Positions 7,666 to 17,321 are shown, numbered from the stretch's first letter. The stretch: 43,517 nucleotides of DNA from Eubacteriales bacterium (GCA_029009055.1 JAQXJR010000005.1:1-43517), one strand, 5' to 3'. Program-made: numbers and translations. The notes: generated by a model not told the origin, from the sequence alone.

Positions 7666-7694
7666 TTGACTTGAACGCTTTGCGATAGTAAAAT
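7666..7694 (+). promoter_or_regulatory. Promoter of the PFOR-nfnAB operon
   Basis: TTGACT (7666-7671), a 17-base spacer and TAAAAT (7689-7694) form a near-consensus sigma-A promoter. The leader is about 100 bases. The inverted repeat ACGCG-AGG-CGCGT (7649-7661) lies just upstream of the -35 and could be an operator. A GCAAAG-type hexamer (CTTTGC, 7678-7683) lies inside the spacer. Confidence 0.75.
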
Positions 7695-7803
7695 GAAAAC
7701 TGATGATATGGTTTGGAATGCCTGCCGGAAATATATTGGGTTTTTCAGACTTTATTGCCAATTTTTTGTAAGGCAATCTTTATTAAAAGGAGGATATGGA
7801 TTT

Positions 7804-10800
7804 ATGAGTGACCTCACTAAACCAGACGACAGGAAACTTAAGACCATGGACGGTAATACAGCTGCTGCCCATGTAGCATACGCTTTCTCAGAAGTTTCCG
7901 CGATTTACCCGATCACACCGTCGTCTCCGATGGCGGAGAATATGGATCAGTGGGTTTCTGAAGGGAGAAAGAATATTTTTGGAGAGCCGGTTAAGATCGT
8001 AGAGATGCAGTCTGAAGGCGGCGCTTCCGGAGCTGTACATGGTTCGAGCATGGCAGGCGCTTACACAACTACGTTCACAGCTTCTCAGGGGCTTCTGCTT
8101 ATGATCCCGAATATGTATAAGATCGCTGCTGAGCATCAGCCTGCGGTATTCCACATCGCGGCCAGAGCTCTGGCATCACACGCTCTGTCTATTTTCGGAG
8201 ATCAGTCAGACGTTATGTCCTGCAGACAGACGGGATTCGCTATGCTGGCTTCCAACAGCGTACAGCAGGTAATGGACCTGGCTGCTGTAGCTCACCTGGC
8301 TACTATCGCCGGAAGCCTTCCTATGATGCACTTCTTCGATGGATTCAGGACATCACACGAATACCAGAAGATCAGAGTTTGGGATTACGATACTCTGAAA
8401 GACATGGTAGATATGGACGCCGTTAAGAGATATAAGGCGCGTTCACTTAACCCTAACCATCCACACAGCATGGGCTCCGCTGAGCAGCCGGAAGCGTTCT
8501 TCCAGCACAGAGAGGCTCAGAACACTGTATATAACGAGACTCCGGACCTGGTAGCTAAGTACATGGATCTCGTTAACGAGAAGATCGGTACAGACTATAA
8601 GCCGTTCAACTATTATGGCGCTCCTGACGCTGAGTACGTATCTGTAGCCATGGGCTCTGTATGCGACGCCGCTGAGGAAGTCGTAGATTACCTGAGTGCT
8701 AAGGGACAGAAGGTTGGCATCATAGAAGTTCACCTCTACAGACCGTTCTCTGTTAAGTATCTGCTTAACGTTCTTCCTGAGACAGTTAAGAAGATCGCTG
8801 TACTCGATAGAACTAAGGAACCGGGCGCTCCAGGAGAGCCGCTCTACCTCGATATCGTAGCAGCTCTTAAGGATACTAAGTTCGAAGATACACCTATAGC
8901 TCATGGCCGTTACGGATTAGGTTCTAAGGACGTACAGCCGGGAGACATCCTCGCTGTATACGAGAACCTGGAGAAGGACGACATGAAGGAAGAGTTCACA
9001 CTCTCCATTAACGATGATGTTACACACCTGTCACTCACACCGTCAGAGTATCCTGACACAGCTCCGGAGGGAACTGTAGCTTGTAAGTTCTGGGGTCTGG
9101 GAGCAGACGGAACTGTAGGCGCTAATAAGAACAGCGTTAAGATCATCGGCGACCACACAGATAAATACGTACAGGCTTACTTCCAGTATGACTCTAAGAA
9201 GTCAGGCGGAATCACGATTTCCCACCTGCGTTTCGGAGATAAGCCGATCAGATCTACATATTATGTAAAGCAGGCTAACTTCGTAGCATGCCATAACGAA
9301 TCATATCTGAAGAAGTATGACATGGTAGAAGACGTTAAGCCGGGCGGATATTTCCTGCTGAACTGCACATGGACAGATGATGAGCTCGAAGAGCACATTC
9401 CGGGTAAGGTTAAGAGGTACCTGGCTCAGAATAACATCCACTTCTACACATGCGACGCTGTTAAGTTCGCTAAGGAGATCGGACTCGGCGCCAGAAGGAC
9501 TAACACTATCCTGCAGGCAGCTTTCTTTAAGATCGCTAACATCATTCCTATCGATGAGGCTGAGGGCTACATGAAGGACGCCATCAGACATACATACGGC
9601 AGGAAGGGCGAGAAGATCGTTAACATGAACATCCAGGCTGTAGAAGCCGGCATCCAGAACGTTCACGAAGTAGAAGTTCCTGCTTCATGGGCTGAGGCTG
9701 AGGATGATCCTGCTCCTGCTAAGCTCGTAGGCAGAGATCCTTGGATGACTAAGTACCTGAACGAAGTTCTCGTACCTATGACTACTATGAACGGAGATAA
9801 CATCCCTGTTTCCACATATCTGGATTCTATGGACGGCTCTATCCCATCCGGTACTGCTCAGTACGAGAAGAGAGGCGTTTCCGCGGACGTTCCACATTGG
9901 ATCAGTGAGAACTGTATCCAGTGTAACCGCTGCTCTATGGTCTGCCCACACGGCGTTATCAGACCGTTCGCTCTCTCAGAGGAAGAAGCCGCTAAGGAAG
10001 AAGCCGGAGATACTCTTAAGATGGTCGGTAAGGGAACAGAAGGAATGAAGTTCACTATCGGTATCTCAGCTCTGGACTGCACAGGATGCGGCCTCTGCGC
10101 TGAAGTATGTCCTGCTAAGGAGAAGGCTCTCGTTATGCATCAGGCAACTGATGAGGAAGTACAGCCTGCTCAGAAGAAATTCGATTACCTCTTCCACGAC
10201 ACTACAGTTAAGGAAGTACCATTTAAGGTTGATTCAGTTAAGGGCTCACAGTTTAAGCAGCCACTGCTCGAGTTCTCAGGCGCGTGCCCGGGATGCGGCG
10301 AGGCTCCTTACGCTAAGCTCATCACACAGCTCTTCGGAGACAGAATGTACATCGCGAACGCTACCGGATGCACATCTATCTGGGGTAACAGTGCTCCAAG
10401 CACACCTTACACAGTAGATAAGGTAACGGGTAAGGGTCCTGCGTGGGCTAACTCCCTCTTCGAGGATAACGCTGAGTTTGGATTCGGTATGGAAGTAGCC
10501 GTACAGTCCAGACGCGCTGAGGTCGCTGACGCGGTCGAGAGACTGAAGGATGTCATCGGCGAACCTGCTGAGAAGTGGCTTGAGACTAAGGACGATTATG
10601 AAGCTTCACTCGCGCCGGCTAAGGAAGTTGCTGAGGCCTGCGAGAAGCTCGCGGCAGAGAATGCTGACGCTGAGTTCGTAACTGTTAATAAAGATATGCT
10701 GACTAAGCCATCTACTTGGATCTTCGGTGGAGACGGATGGGCTTACGATATCGGTTACGGTGGACTCGACCATGTCCTCGCTTCCGGTGAGAACGTAAAC

Positions 10801-11367
10801 GTCATGGTATTCGATACTGAGGTTTATTCAAACACAGGCGGTCAGTCATCTAAATCTACACCGCTCGGAGCTGTGGCTAAGTTCGCTGCCGCAGGTAAGA
10901 GCGTGAAGAAGAAGAACCTCGCTCAGATCGCTATGGCTTACGGCTACGTATATGTAGCTCAGATCGCTATGGGTGCTGATTACAACCAGGCTATTAAGGC
11001 TATTAAGGAAGCCGAGGCTTATAACGGTCCGTCACTGATCATCGCTTACTCGCCTTGCATCAACCACGGCATTAAGAAGGGTATGAATAAGATCATGATC
11101 GAGATGCAGGAAGCAGTAGACTGCGGTTACTGGAACCTCATGAGATTCAACCCTGACCTCGCTAAGGAAGGTAAGAACCCGCTTACTATCGATAGTAAGG
11201 CGCCGACAGGCAATTATCAGGACTTCATCATGGGAGAGGTTCGTTACAATTCACTTAAGCTTAAATTCCCTGAGAGAGCGGATCACCTGTTTAAGGAAGC
11301 TGAGAAGGACGCTGCTGACAGGTATACTCGCCTCGTAAGTGAGAAGGAGAGCTACGATAACGATTAA
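7804..11367 (+). CDS. nifJ: Pyruvate:ferredoxin (flavodoxin) oxidoreductase, single chain
   Basis: Oxidises pyruvate with CoA to acetyl-CoA and CO2 and passes electrons to ferredoxin. The 1187-aa length matches one-chain PFOR, with all domains fused. Seen in order: N-terminal pyruvate-binding region (YPITPSSPM), gamma-type region with EMQSEGGASGAVHG, a two-[4Fe-4S] ferredoxin insert (CIQCNRCSMVCP from residue 704 and CTGCGLCAEVCP from 759), the proximal-cluster CPGCGE (about 828), and thiamine-diphosphate motifs GGDGWAYDIG (about 976) and SNTGGQSSKSTP. The start at 7804 is fixed by AAAGGAGG upstream; an in-frame extension to 7693 overlaps the promoter. Codon use (ATC, GTA, CGT/AGA) looks like that of a highly expressed gene. 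It is the first gene of an operon with nfnAB. Confidence 0.97.
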   Translation: MSDLTKPDDRKLKTMDGNTAAAHVAYAFSEVSAIYPITPSSPMAENMDQWVSEGRKNIFGEPVKIVEMQSEGGASGAVHGSSMAGAYTTTFTASQGLLLMIPNMYKIAAEHQPAVFHIAARALASHALSIFGDQSDVMSCRQTGFAMLASNSVQQVMDLAAVAHLATIAGSLPMMHFFDGFRTSHEYQKIRVWDYDTLKDMVDMDAVKRYKARSLNPNHPHSMGSAEQPEAFFQHREAQNTVYNETPDLVAKYMDLVNEKIGTDYKPFNYYGAPDAEYVSVAMGSVCDAAEEVVDYLSAKGQKVGIIEVHLYRPFSVKYLLNVLPETVKKIAVLDRTKEPGAPGEPLYLDIVAALKDTKFEDTPIAHGRYGLGSKDVQPGDILAVYENLEKDDMKEEFTLSINDDVTHLSLTPSEYPDTAPEGTVACKFWGLGADGTVGANKNSVKIIGDHTDKYVQAYFQYDSKKSGGITISHLRFGDKPIRSTYYVKQANFVACHNESYLKKYDMVEDVKPGGYFLLNCTWTDDELEEHIPGKVKRYLAQNNIHFYTCDAVKFAKEIGLGARRTNTILQAAFFKIANIIPIDEAEGYMKDAIRHTYGRKGEKIVNMNIQAVEAGIQNVHEVEVPASWAEAEDDPAPAKLVGRDPWMTKYLNEVLVPMTTMNGDNIPVSTYLDSMDGSIPSGTAQYEKRGVSADVPHWISENCIQCNRCSMVCPHGVIRPFALSEEEAAKEEAGDTLKMVGKGTEGMKFTIGISALDCTGCGLCAEVCPAKEKALVMHQATDEEVQPAQKKFDYLFHDTTVKEVPFKVDSVKGSQFKQPLLEFSGACPGCGEAPYAKLITQLFGDRMYIANATGCTSIWGNSAPSTPYTVDKVTGKGPAWANSLFEDNAEFGFGMEVAVQSRRAEVADAVERLKDVIGEPAEKWLETKDDYEASLAPAKEVAEACEKLAAENADAEFVTVNKDMLTKPSTWIFGGDGWAYDIGYGGLDHVLASGENVNVMVFDTEVYSNTGGQSSKSTPLGAVAKFAAAGKSVKKKNLAQIAMAYGYVYVAQIAMGADYNQAIKAIKEAEAYNGPSLIIAYSPCINHGIKKGMNKIMIEMQEAVDCGYWNLMRFNPDLAKEGKNPLTIDSKAPTGNYQDFIMGEVRYNSLKLKFPERADHLFKEAEKDAADRYTRLVSEKESYDND

Positions 11368-11401
11368 TCATAGTTATAGTAAGAATTGAGGTTGCGGTTA
11401 A

Positions 11402-12256
11402 ATGAAAAGGTTTGAGATCGTAAGTAAGAGGGTGCTGAATCCTACTATTACATGGGTTAAGATCTACGCGCCACTCGTCGCAAGACATGCTAAACCTGGT
11501 CAGTTCGTCATCCTTCGTACAGATGAACACGGTGAGAGGATCCCTCTCACCATGGCTGGCCATGACAGCGAAGAAGGCACTATAGACCTGATCTTCCAGG
11601 CTGTAGGGAGAACTACTCTCATGATGCAGCAGATGGAAGTCGGTGACTGCCTCGCTGACGTAGTAGGTCCTCTCGGTAAACCATCTAAGATGGATGGACT
11701 GAAGAAGGTATGTGTAGTAGGCGGAGGCGTAGGAAACGCCCTGGCTTATCCTCTGGCTATCGGAATGCATAAGGAAGGCATTCACGTAGACATGATCTGC
11801 GGATTCAGAACTAAGGATCTGGTAATTCTCGAAGATGAGTTCAGAGCCGGTGTTGACAGAGTTTTCGAAGTAACGGATGACGGAACATATGGTGAGAAGG
11901 CATTCGTTACCGATAAGCTTAAACAGCTGCTCGATTCAGGCGAGAAGTACGATGAGATCGTAGCTGTCGGGCCTGCTATCATGATGAAGTTTACATGTAA
12001 GGTCGCTGAAGATTACGGCGTTCCATCTATCGCTTCCCTGGCTTCGTATATGGTCGACGGAACAGGAATGTGCGGATGCTGCAGAGCTTCTGTAGGCGGA
12101 GAGACTAAGTTCGTCTGCGTAGACGGACCTGACTTCGACGGAGCTAAGGTAGACTGGGATCTGTTCGTAGAGAGAAGCAACTATTATAAGGCTCAGGAAG
12201 ACGCTGAGAGAGAACATGTATGTAAACTGACGGGAGGTGTGAGAGAGCATGCCTAA
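11402..12256 (+). CDS. nfnA: NADH-dependent ferredoxin:NADP+ oxidoreductase, subunit A
   Basis: Small FAD/NAD subunit of the electron-bifurcating transhydrogenase NfnAB (older annotations: sulfide dehydrogenase subunit). Its 284 aa show a ferredoxin-reductase FAD site (GERIPLTMAG), a nucleotide-binding loop (VCVVGGGVGNALAYPLA) and a [2Fe-2S] cysteine group (Cys224, Cys226, Cys227, Cys239 in the GMCGCCRAS...FVC region). The gene lies 34 bases after PFOR and overlaps nfnB by 8 bases. In the cytoplasm it takes NADH and reduced ferredoxin from the PFOR reaction to make NADPH. The distinction from dihydroorotate dehydrogenase electron-transfer subunits rests on the NfnB partner. Confidence 0.93.
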   Translation: MKRFEIVSKRVLNPTITWVKIYAPLVARHAKPGQFVILRTDEHGERIPLTMAGHDSEEGTIDLIFQAVGRTTLMMQQMEVGDCLADVVGPLGKPSKMDGLKKVCVVGGGVGNALAYPLAIGMHKEGIHVDMICGFRTKDLVILEDEFRAGVDRVFEVTDDGTYGEKAFVTDKLKQLLDSGEKYDEIVAVGPAIMMKFTCKVAEDYGVPSIASLASYMVDGTGMCGCCRASVGGETKFVCVDGPDFDGAKVDWDLFVERSNYYKAQEDAEREHVCKLTGGVREHA

Positions 12257-13655
12257 TATGAGACCTGATAAGAACCCGATGCCTGAACTTGATCCTAATG
12301 TCAGGAATAAGTGCTTCGAAGAGGTGGCTACGGGTTACACCATCGAAATGGCTAAGGACGAGGCTGACAGATGTCTGAATTGTAAGAACAGACCTTGCAT
12401 GACAGGCTGCCCTGTAGGCGTAAGGATCCCTGAGTTCATCTCTAAGATTAAGGAAGACGATATCGAGGGAGCTTATAACATCATCACATCTACTAACTCA
12501 CTTCCAGCTGTCTGCGGACGTGTATGCCCACAGGAGACACAGTGCGAGAGTAAGTGCGTCAGGGGAATTAAGACAGAACCAGTAGGAATCGGCCGTCTGG
12601 AGAGATTCGTAGCTGACTGGCACGAAGAAAACCACGGCAGCGATCCTATAGAGAAGGTTCCTTCCAACGGACACAGAGTAGCCGTAGTAGGATCCGGTCC
12701 TTCCGGACTGGCCTGCGCAGGCGATCTGGCTAACCTCGGATATGAAGTAACAGTATTCGAGAGTCTGCATAAGGAAGGCGGAGTTCTGATCTATGGTATC
12801 CCAGAATTCAGACTTCCTAAGAAGATCGTAGCTTCCGAAGTCGCTAAACTGAAGGCTAAGGGAGTTAAGTTCGTAACAGACGCTATCGTAGGAAGAGCTA
12901 TCTCTGTAGACGAGCTGCTGGACGATGAGGGATTCGAGGCTGTATTCGTTGGTACAGGCGCCGGACTTCCTTCATTCATGCACATTCCTGGTGAGAACCG
13001 CCTGGAAGTAGTTTCCGCTAACGAGTATCTGACGAGAATAAACCTGATGAAGGCTTATAAGGATGATTACGACACACCTATCATGAGACCTAAGAAGGTC
13101 GTAGTAGTAGGCGGAGGAAACGTAGCTATGGACGCTTCCAGATCTGCTAAGCGTATGGGCGCTGACGTTCATATCGTTTACAGACGTGGCGAGAGCGAAC
13201 TCCCAGCCAGAGCTGAAGAAGTTCATCACGCTAAGGAAGAGGGCATCCACTTCGATCTGCTTCGTAACCCTGTAGAGATCGTCGGAGATGAGAACGGTCA
13301 CGTAACAGGTGTTAAGGTAGTAGAGATGCAGCTGGGCGAGCCTGACGCTTCCGGTAGAAGACGTCCTATTCCTATCGAGGGATCTGAGTACGTCATCGAC
13401 TGCGATTACGTCATCATCGCTATCGGAACCAGACTAAATAAGCTGATCATCGACACTACAGAGGGCGTCGCTCCAACAGAGAGAGGCGGAATCGCTGTAG
13501 ACGAGAACGGTGAGACGAGCCGTGATGGTATCTTCGCCGGTGGAGACGCTGTAACAGGAGCTGCTACAGTAATTAAGGCCATGGGCGCAGGTAAGGTCGG
13601 AGCCGCTGGTATCGATAAGTACATTAAGGGTGAACTCGAGAAGAAGCAGAAATAA
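12249..13655 (+). CDS. nfnB: NADH-dependent ferredoxin:NADP+ oxidoreductase, subunit B
   Basis: Large, glutamate-synthase-small-chain-like subunit of NfnAB, 468 aa. The N-terminus carries cysteine clusters for [4Fe-4S] centres (CLNCKNRPCMTGCP and CGRVCPQETQCESKC). It is followed by a FAD-binding Rossmann motif (VVGSGPSGLACAGDLA) and an NADPH-binding one (VVGGGNVAMDASRSAKR), with the C-terminal GGDAVTGAATVIKAMGAGK motif typical of the family. It could be mis-named GltD, but there is no gltA/gltB nearby and nfnA overlaps it. The operon ends at the terminator at 13684-13727. Confidence 0.93.
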   Translation: MPNMRPDKNPMPELDPNVRNKCFEEVATGYTIEMAKDEADRCLNCKNRPCMTGCPVGVRIPEFISKIKEDDIEGAYNIITSTNSLPAVCGRVCPQETQCESKCVRGIKTEPVGIGRLERFVADWHEENHGSDPIEKVPSNGHRVAVVGSGPSGLACAGDLANLGYEVTVFESLHKEGGVLIYGIPEFRLPKKIVASEVAKLKAKGVKFVTDAIVGRAISVDELLDDEGFEAVFVGTGAGLPSFMHIPGENRLEVVSANEYLTRINLMKAYKDDYDTPIMRPKKVVVVGGGNVAMDASRSAKRMGADVHIVYRRGESELPARAEEVHHAKEEGIHFDLLRNPVEIVGDENGHVTGVKVVEMQLGEPDASGRRRPIPIEGSEYVIDCDYVIIAIGTRLNKLIIDTTEGVAPTERGGIAVDENGETSRDGIFAGGDAVTGAATVIKAMGAGKVGAAGIDKYIKGELEKKQK

Positions 13656-13683
13656 GCTTAAGATCTCAATGACCTGAATATGA

Positions 13684-13727
13684 AAACCGCGTCTGGGACA
13701 GGAATGCCCCGGGCGCGTTTTTTTTAT
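13684..13727 (+). terminator. Terminator of PFOR-nfnAB operon
   Basis: GC-rich stem (AACCGCGTCTGGG against CCCCGGGCGCG, imperfect) followed by eight T residues. Confidence 0.85.
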
Positions 13728-13819
13728 TTATTAGCAAAGGCTAGCTGCGTAGTAAACTCTGTTGGCAGCCTTTATCTATTAAGTGATCTCTATCAATAAT
13801 GATAAACGATGCAGATGTA

Positions 13820-14212
13820 TCAGGAATCCTCTTTATCGCGTTTGAGCAACTCAGCTATTTCTACGATTTTTAAGACAGTCGGGGTGAAAAAGAATACAGG
13901 GGTCAGTATTGGTATCAAATATCCGTAAAAGCGTGCTGCGATGAGAAAACCAAAGGCGCCTAACGCGATCGATCCAATAAGGAATCCAATTTTAGTCTTC
14001 TTAATATCAGGCATTTCATTCTTCGTCTCGTCACACTTGAGCAACTCGTCTATTTCCACGATCTGTAAGATACTAGGTATAAGAAAGAATATGAGGGTGA
14101 ATGTTGGAAGGATCCAGTCTCTAGCAAATTGCACGTCGATGAGAAGGCCCACAGCGCCCAATGCGGTCGATCCAACAAAGAACCCTATTTTCTTTTTATT
14201 TATATCGGTCAT
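13820..14212 (-). CDS. Small membrane protein made of two repeated halves
   Basis: A 130-aa hydrophobic protein with no family I can name. It is an internal tandem duplication with a 66-residue period: copy 1 starts DINKKKIGFFVGS (residue 3) and copy 2 DIKKTKIGFLIGS (residue 69). Each copy has two hydrophobic segments and ends in IVEI(D/A)ELLK. The resemblance is also plain in the DNA, so the duplication is fairly recent. The ATG at 14212 is preferred over the GTG at 14224 because AAAGAGGTG lies 8 bases before the ATG. It stands alone on the minus strand in AT-rich DNA, between the nfnB terminator and a broken gene, and looks like an accessory acquisition. Confidence 0.72.
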   Translation of the reverse strand: MTDINKKKIGFFVGSTALGAVGLLIDVQFARDWILPTFTLIFFLIPSILQIVEIDELLKCDETKNEMPDIKKTKIGFLIGSIALGAFGFLIAARFYGYLIPILTPVFFFTPTVLKIVEIAELLKRDKEDS

Positions 14213-14224
14213 TTTATTCTTCAC

Positions 14225-14503
14225 CTCTTTACATTATTCTCATGTGATATTTCGTATAAATAAAAAGATGCAGTATATAAAATCGTATAATGACTAAGAG
14301 CTCTATTAATATATATTATATATAATTACATTTGGTTTCAATAAATATAGGAATGTTCTGCATTTTAGCCTATTATTAGGCATTTGACGGGTCAGATTTG
14401 CAAAATCAGGATATGAAGATATAATAATAAAGTTATAGTAAAAATTTAGTTAGTATTTAGTAAATATTTATCGATTATAAGACCCATAAGGATACCTTCA
14501 AAG
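14225..14503. other. AT-rich divergent spacer
   Basis: A 279-base AT-rich spacer between the divergent 13820 (-) and 14504 (+) genes. On + it holds the promoter at 14398-14425. A minus-strand promoter must also be here, but several AT-rich candidates look alike and I cannot choose. No small gene was seen. Confidence 0.5.
14398..14425 (+). promoter_or_regulatory. Probable promoter of the LTA-synthase-like gene
   Basis: TTGCAA (14398-14403), a 16-base spacer and a perfect TATAAT (14420-14425). The leader to the ATG at 14504 is about 70 bases, and AAGGA lies about 10 bases before the start. Confidence 0.5.
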
Positions 14504-17180
14504 ATGAGAGAGTTTATTAGAGCGATAGGTAAAGAGTTTTCCATTAAGAAAGTGATATTGATGGTCCTGATGACAGCCTGCATGCTGTTTATCTGCAGTC
14601 AGTACCAGAGTTTCTTAAGCGACCACCTGTTTATAGGTGATACGCTGGTCAGTAAACATAATGTGAGCGAAGAACGCATAAGTGAATTAGAAGAAAATCC
14701 AACTCTTGCTAAGGGCTATGACGAAAAATATTACGCCGGAGTGGTCCCGACATATAAGAAGCTTTCCATGAAGGGAAATGTTGAAATAAGACAGACCTTC
14801 ATCGCTAAGGAAAACCATCTCGATACGGTCTACATTTATATGGAAAACCCGGAAGGGTACAGGGGAACCGGTAAGCTGACGGTCTCTGTCCTGGATGATA
14901 AGGGAAGAAGGTCGGAAATCAGGTATCTTTGGATGTAATGATGATAGCCAACGGCGGTAAGACGCGGTTCTCTTTGCTGGGGGATTCTGAGGCTATGAAT
15001 TCCAATAAGATCATCAGTAATGAGACCAGGACGCTTAACCAGAAGGGCGTGCCGGTGAACAAGGGCAGAGTGTATACACTGGTCCTTAAATCAGACGATG
15101 TGAATGCGCCGGGCGCTTTTAATGTCTACTTAAAGAAGGGGAGCGGACACGGCGAAGAGGTTTTGAAATATAAGGGGCGCGAAGTGAAGGGCGCTGCCTT
15201 ATACGCGCCGACCAGGTATTATTATTTCCAGTGGGGCATATTCTCAGTATTCATAGCGATTTATCTGCTCGTGATCTTGCCATATTGCTGCCGCTTGATA
15301 AGATCCAGGAGGACATCAGAAGGAGAAGGAGCAGACGGAAGGGAACGCCGTCCGAATTCGACCTTCACAGGACCATATTGAGGACCATGTTCTTCCTCAC
15401 GCCATTCTATGTCTATTACATGATCGCTAAAGTCGCTGATACGAAGACGGTCTCTGCCATCACGTTTTTATTTACGTTCAGGGGCGTCCTTAATGTCTTC
15501 ATCATCGGCATGATCTGGTGGCTCGTCTATACTATTTGCAACAGAACCAATATTGCGATCGTCATAACGACATTCCTGGGCTTCGCCTTCGGTATGGCTA
15601 ATTATCTGTTGATACTTTTCCGCGATTCCCCGCAAATATTCACAGATATCGCTTCTGCAGGGACCGCCGCGGATGTTATACAGTCTTACAGGGTGACGTT
15701 CACTAAGTACAGCCTCTGGCTCATCATGCTGACAGTGGTGTGGATGATCATGGCCCTGATACCACGTGGAAATAAGGGGCTCTCTCTTAAGAAGAGGCTG
15801 GCGGTCCTTCTGGCTGCCTGCGTCTGGGTAGGTGTTTTCCACTATACGTTCTTCACCAGCGACATCATAGAAGATCATAATATCAAGGTATCCGGCTTTA
15901 AGCCTAAGTTCAGCTATAAGAAGAACGGCTACGCCCTGCTCTTCGCCGTTACTATTAAGACATCGTTCATAGAGAAGCCAGATGATTACTCGCCGGAGGC
16001 GGTGGATAAGATCATGTCCGGCTATGAGTCCGATAAGGCTAAGGGTAAGCTTAAAGTAAGCGAGAAGAACCCGAACGTGATCGTCATAATGAACGAGGCC
16101 TTCTCAGATCTCAATACTATCGGCCCGGTGAGCACTAATAAAGACTTCATGCCTTATCTTCACAGCTTGAAGGAAAACACGATAAAGGGAACCATGCATA
16201 CTTCCATTTTCGGAGGTTCGACCGCGGATACAGAGTTCGAGTTCCTGACGGGAAATACCATGGAATTCCTGCCATTCCACTCCGTGCCGTATAACAATAT
16301 GGTTAAGGATAATAAGCCTTCCCTGACTTGGAACCTGCTCCAGGACGGTTACGCGGGAGGCATATCGTTCCATCCGGGGATGAAGGACTCCTATAACCGC
16401 GCTAACACTTATCCGAAGCTGGGATTTAAGGAGTTCGTATACTATGATAAGTTGAAGGAGCCGGAGAAGATCAGGGACTATGTTTCTGACTCCTGCGATT
16501 TCCGCTACATCAGGAAACGCTACGAACAGTACGAGACTACCGGGAATACGGCTCCATGGTATCTGTTCAATGTGACTATACAGAATCATTCCGGCTTCAA
16601 GCTGGCTACAGGTAAGGTCGAGTCAGGTATCCGCATCACGGATAACGCTCAGATGCAGGAAGAGGCTCAGCAGTACCTGAATCTGGTGAAGAAGTCAGAC
16701 GACGCGTATAAAGAACTGTTCGAATACTTTAAGACTGTGGATGAGCCGACGGTGATCATAACGTTCGGCGACCACCAGCCGAGGGTCGAGAATGAGTTCT
16801 ACGACGTCCTCATGACAGGTAGAAAAGATCAGAGCAGCCTGGAAAGGGGCGAGAGTAAGTATCAGGTGCCTTTCTTCATCTGGGCTAACTACGATATAGG
16901 AAGTAAGGATGGCGTTCAGATAAGTGCCAATTACCTGCACGCCTACGCCATGCAGCAGATCGGCGGTCCGATGACAGCCTATGATAAGTACCTGATGAAT
17001 CTGCGTAAGGAGCTGCCATCTATAACGGCTATAGCTTACATGGATAAGGATCATAACATGTATGATTCTGACGCTAAATCTAAATATTCTAAGCTGTTAA
17101 ACGATTATCAGAAAGTTCAGTATAACAGCCTGGTTGACTATAAGAACAGGCTTAATAAGTATTTCTTCTTGCAGAAATAA
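14504..17180 (+). pseudogene. LTA-synthase-family (sulfatase) gene with two apparent frameshifts
   Basis: Three overlapping frames encode successive parts of one protein of about 890 aa. Frame 1 (14504-14938) has an N-terminal TM anchor and the start of an extracytoplasmic beta-rich domain (KLTVSVLDDKGRRSEIR). Frame 2 (14929-15381) continues it (VSLDVMMIANGGKTRFSLLG) and adds a TM (FSVFIAIYLLVILPYCC). Frame 3 (to 17180) holds the remaining TMs and the sulfatase domain. Both joins are explained by one missing base: near 14922, where GG in place of GGG would restore R-V-S-L-D-V, and near 15295-15303. No slippery sequence was seen. This is either a true pseudogene or a sequencing/assembly error. 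Members of the family polymerise or transfer glycerol phosphate at the outer membrane face. Confidence 0.78.
15231..17180 (+). CDS. Intact catalytic portion of the LTA-synthase-like enzyme
   Basis: The longest uninterrupted frame of the broken gene. From about 15300 it encodes a basic loop, four to five TM segments and an extracytoplasmic alkaline-phosphatase-superfamily domain. Residues matching the LtaS active site are visible: a metal-binding Glu in NVIVIMNEAFSDL, the nucleophilic Thr in GGSTADTEFEF, His in QNHSGF and the metal ligands Asp-His in FGDHQP. The GTG at 15231 is only the open-frame start and its first 20-odd codons read the wrong frame for the protein; the first in-frame Met after the join is at 15387. 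If the frameshift is real, a TM-plus-catalytic product would need its own start, and none has a good ribosome binding site. Confidence 0.6.
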   Translation: MGHILSIHSDLSARDLAILLPLDKIQEDIRRRRSRRKGTPSEFDLHRTILRTMFFLTPFYVYYMIAKVADTKTVSAITFLFTFRGVLNVFIIGMIWWLVYTICNRTNIAIVITTFLGFAFGMANYLLILFRDSPQIFTDIASAGTAADVIQSYRVTFTKYSLWLIMLTVVWMIMALIPRGNKGLSLKKRLAVLLAACVWVGVFHYTFFTSDIIEDHNIKVSGFKPKFSYKKNGYALLFAVTIKTSFIEKPDDYSPEAVDKIMSGYESDKAKGKLKVSEKNPNVIVIMNEAFSDLNTIGPVSTNKDFMPYLHSLKENTIKGTMHTSIFGGSTADTEFEFLTGNTMEFLPFHSVPYNNMVKDNKPSLTWNLLQDGYAGGISFHPGMKDSYNRANTYPKLGFKEFVYYDKLKEPEKIRDYVSDSCDFRYIRKRYEQYETTGNTAPWYLFNVTIQNHSGFKLATGKVESGIRITDNAQMQEEAQQYLNLVKKSDDAYKELFEYFKTVDEPTVIITFGDHQPRVENEFYDVLMTGRKDQSSLERGESKYQVPFFIWANYDIGSKDGVQISANYLHAYAMQQIGGPMTAYDKYLMNLRKELPSITAIAYMDKDHNMYDSDAKSKYSKLLNDYQKVQYNSLVDYKNRLNKYFFLQK

Positions 17181-17206
17181 ATGGAAATGAAGAACTAAAT
17201 GAAAAT

Positions 17207-17255
17207 GCCGGGCGTTTCTCCCTTTATAGCAAAGGGATATACGCTCGGCTTTTTA
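17207..17255 (+). terminator. Terminator after the LTA-synthase-like gene
   Basis: Long imperfect stem: GCCGGGCGT pairs with ACGCTCGGC and CTCCCTTT with AAAGGGAT, around ATAGC, followed by five T. The GCAAAG hexamer lies in the loop and 3' arm. Confidence 0.82.
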
Positions 17256-17321
17256 AGTTGCTTTAATATTACGAAGGAGCGGGCACGTGTCGCAAAAGCG
17301 GGCATAGTAGTCGTCCGCAGC

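Noticed and set aside
14920-15310. Programmed ribosomal frameshifting in the LTA-synthase-like gene
   Set aside because: No slippery heptamer or downstream pseudoknot is apparent at either joint, and two such events in one gene would be unusual.
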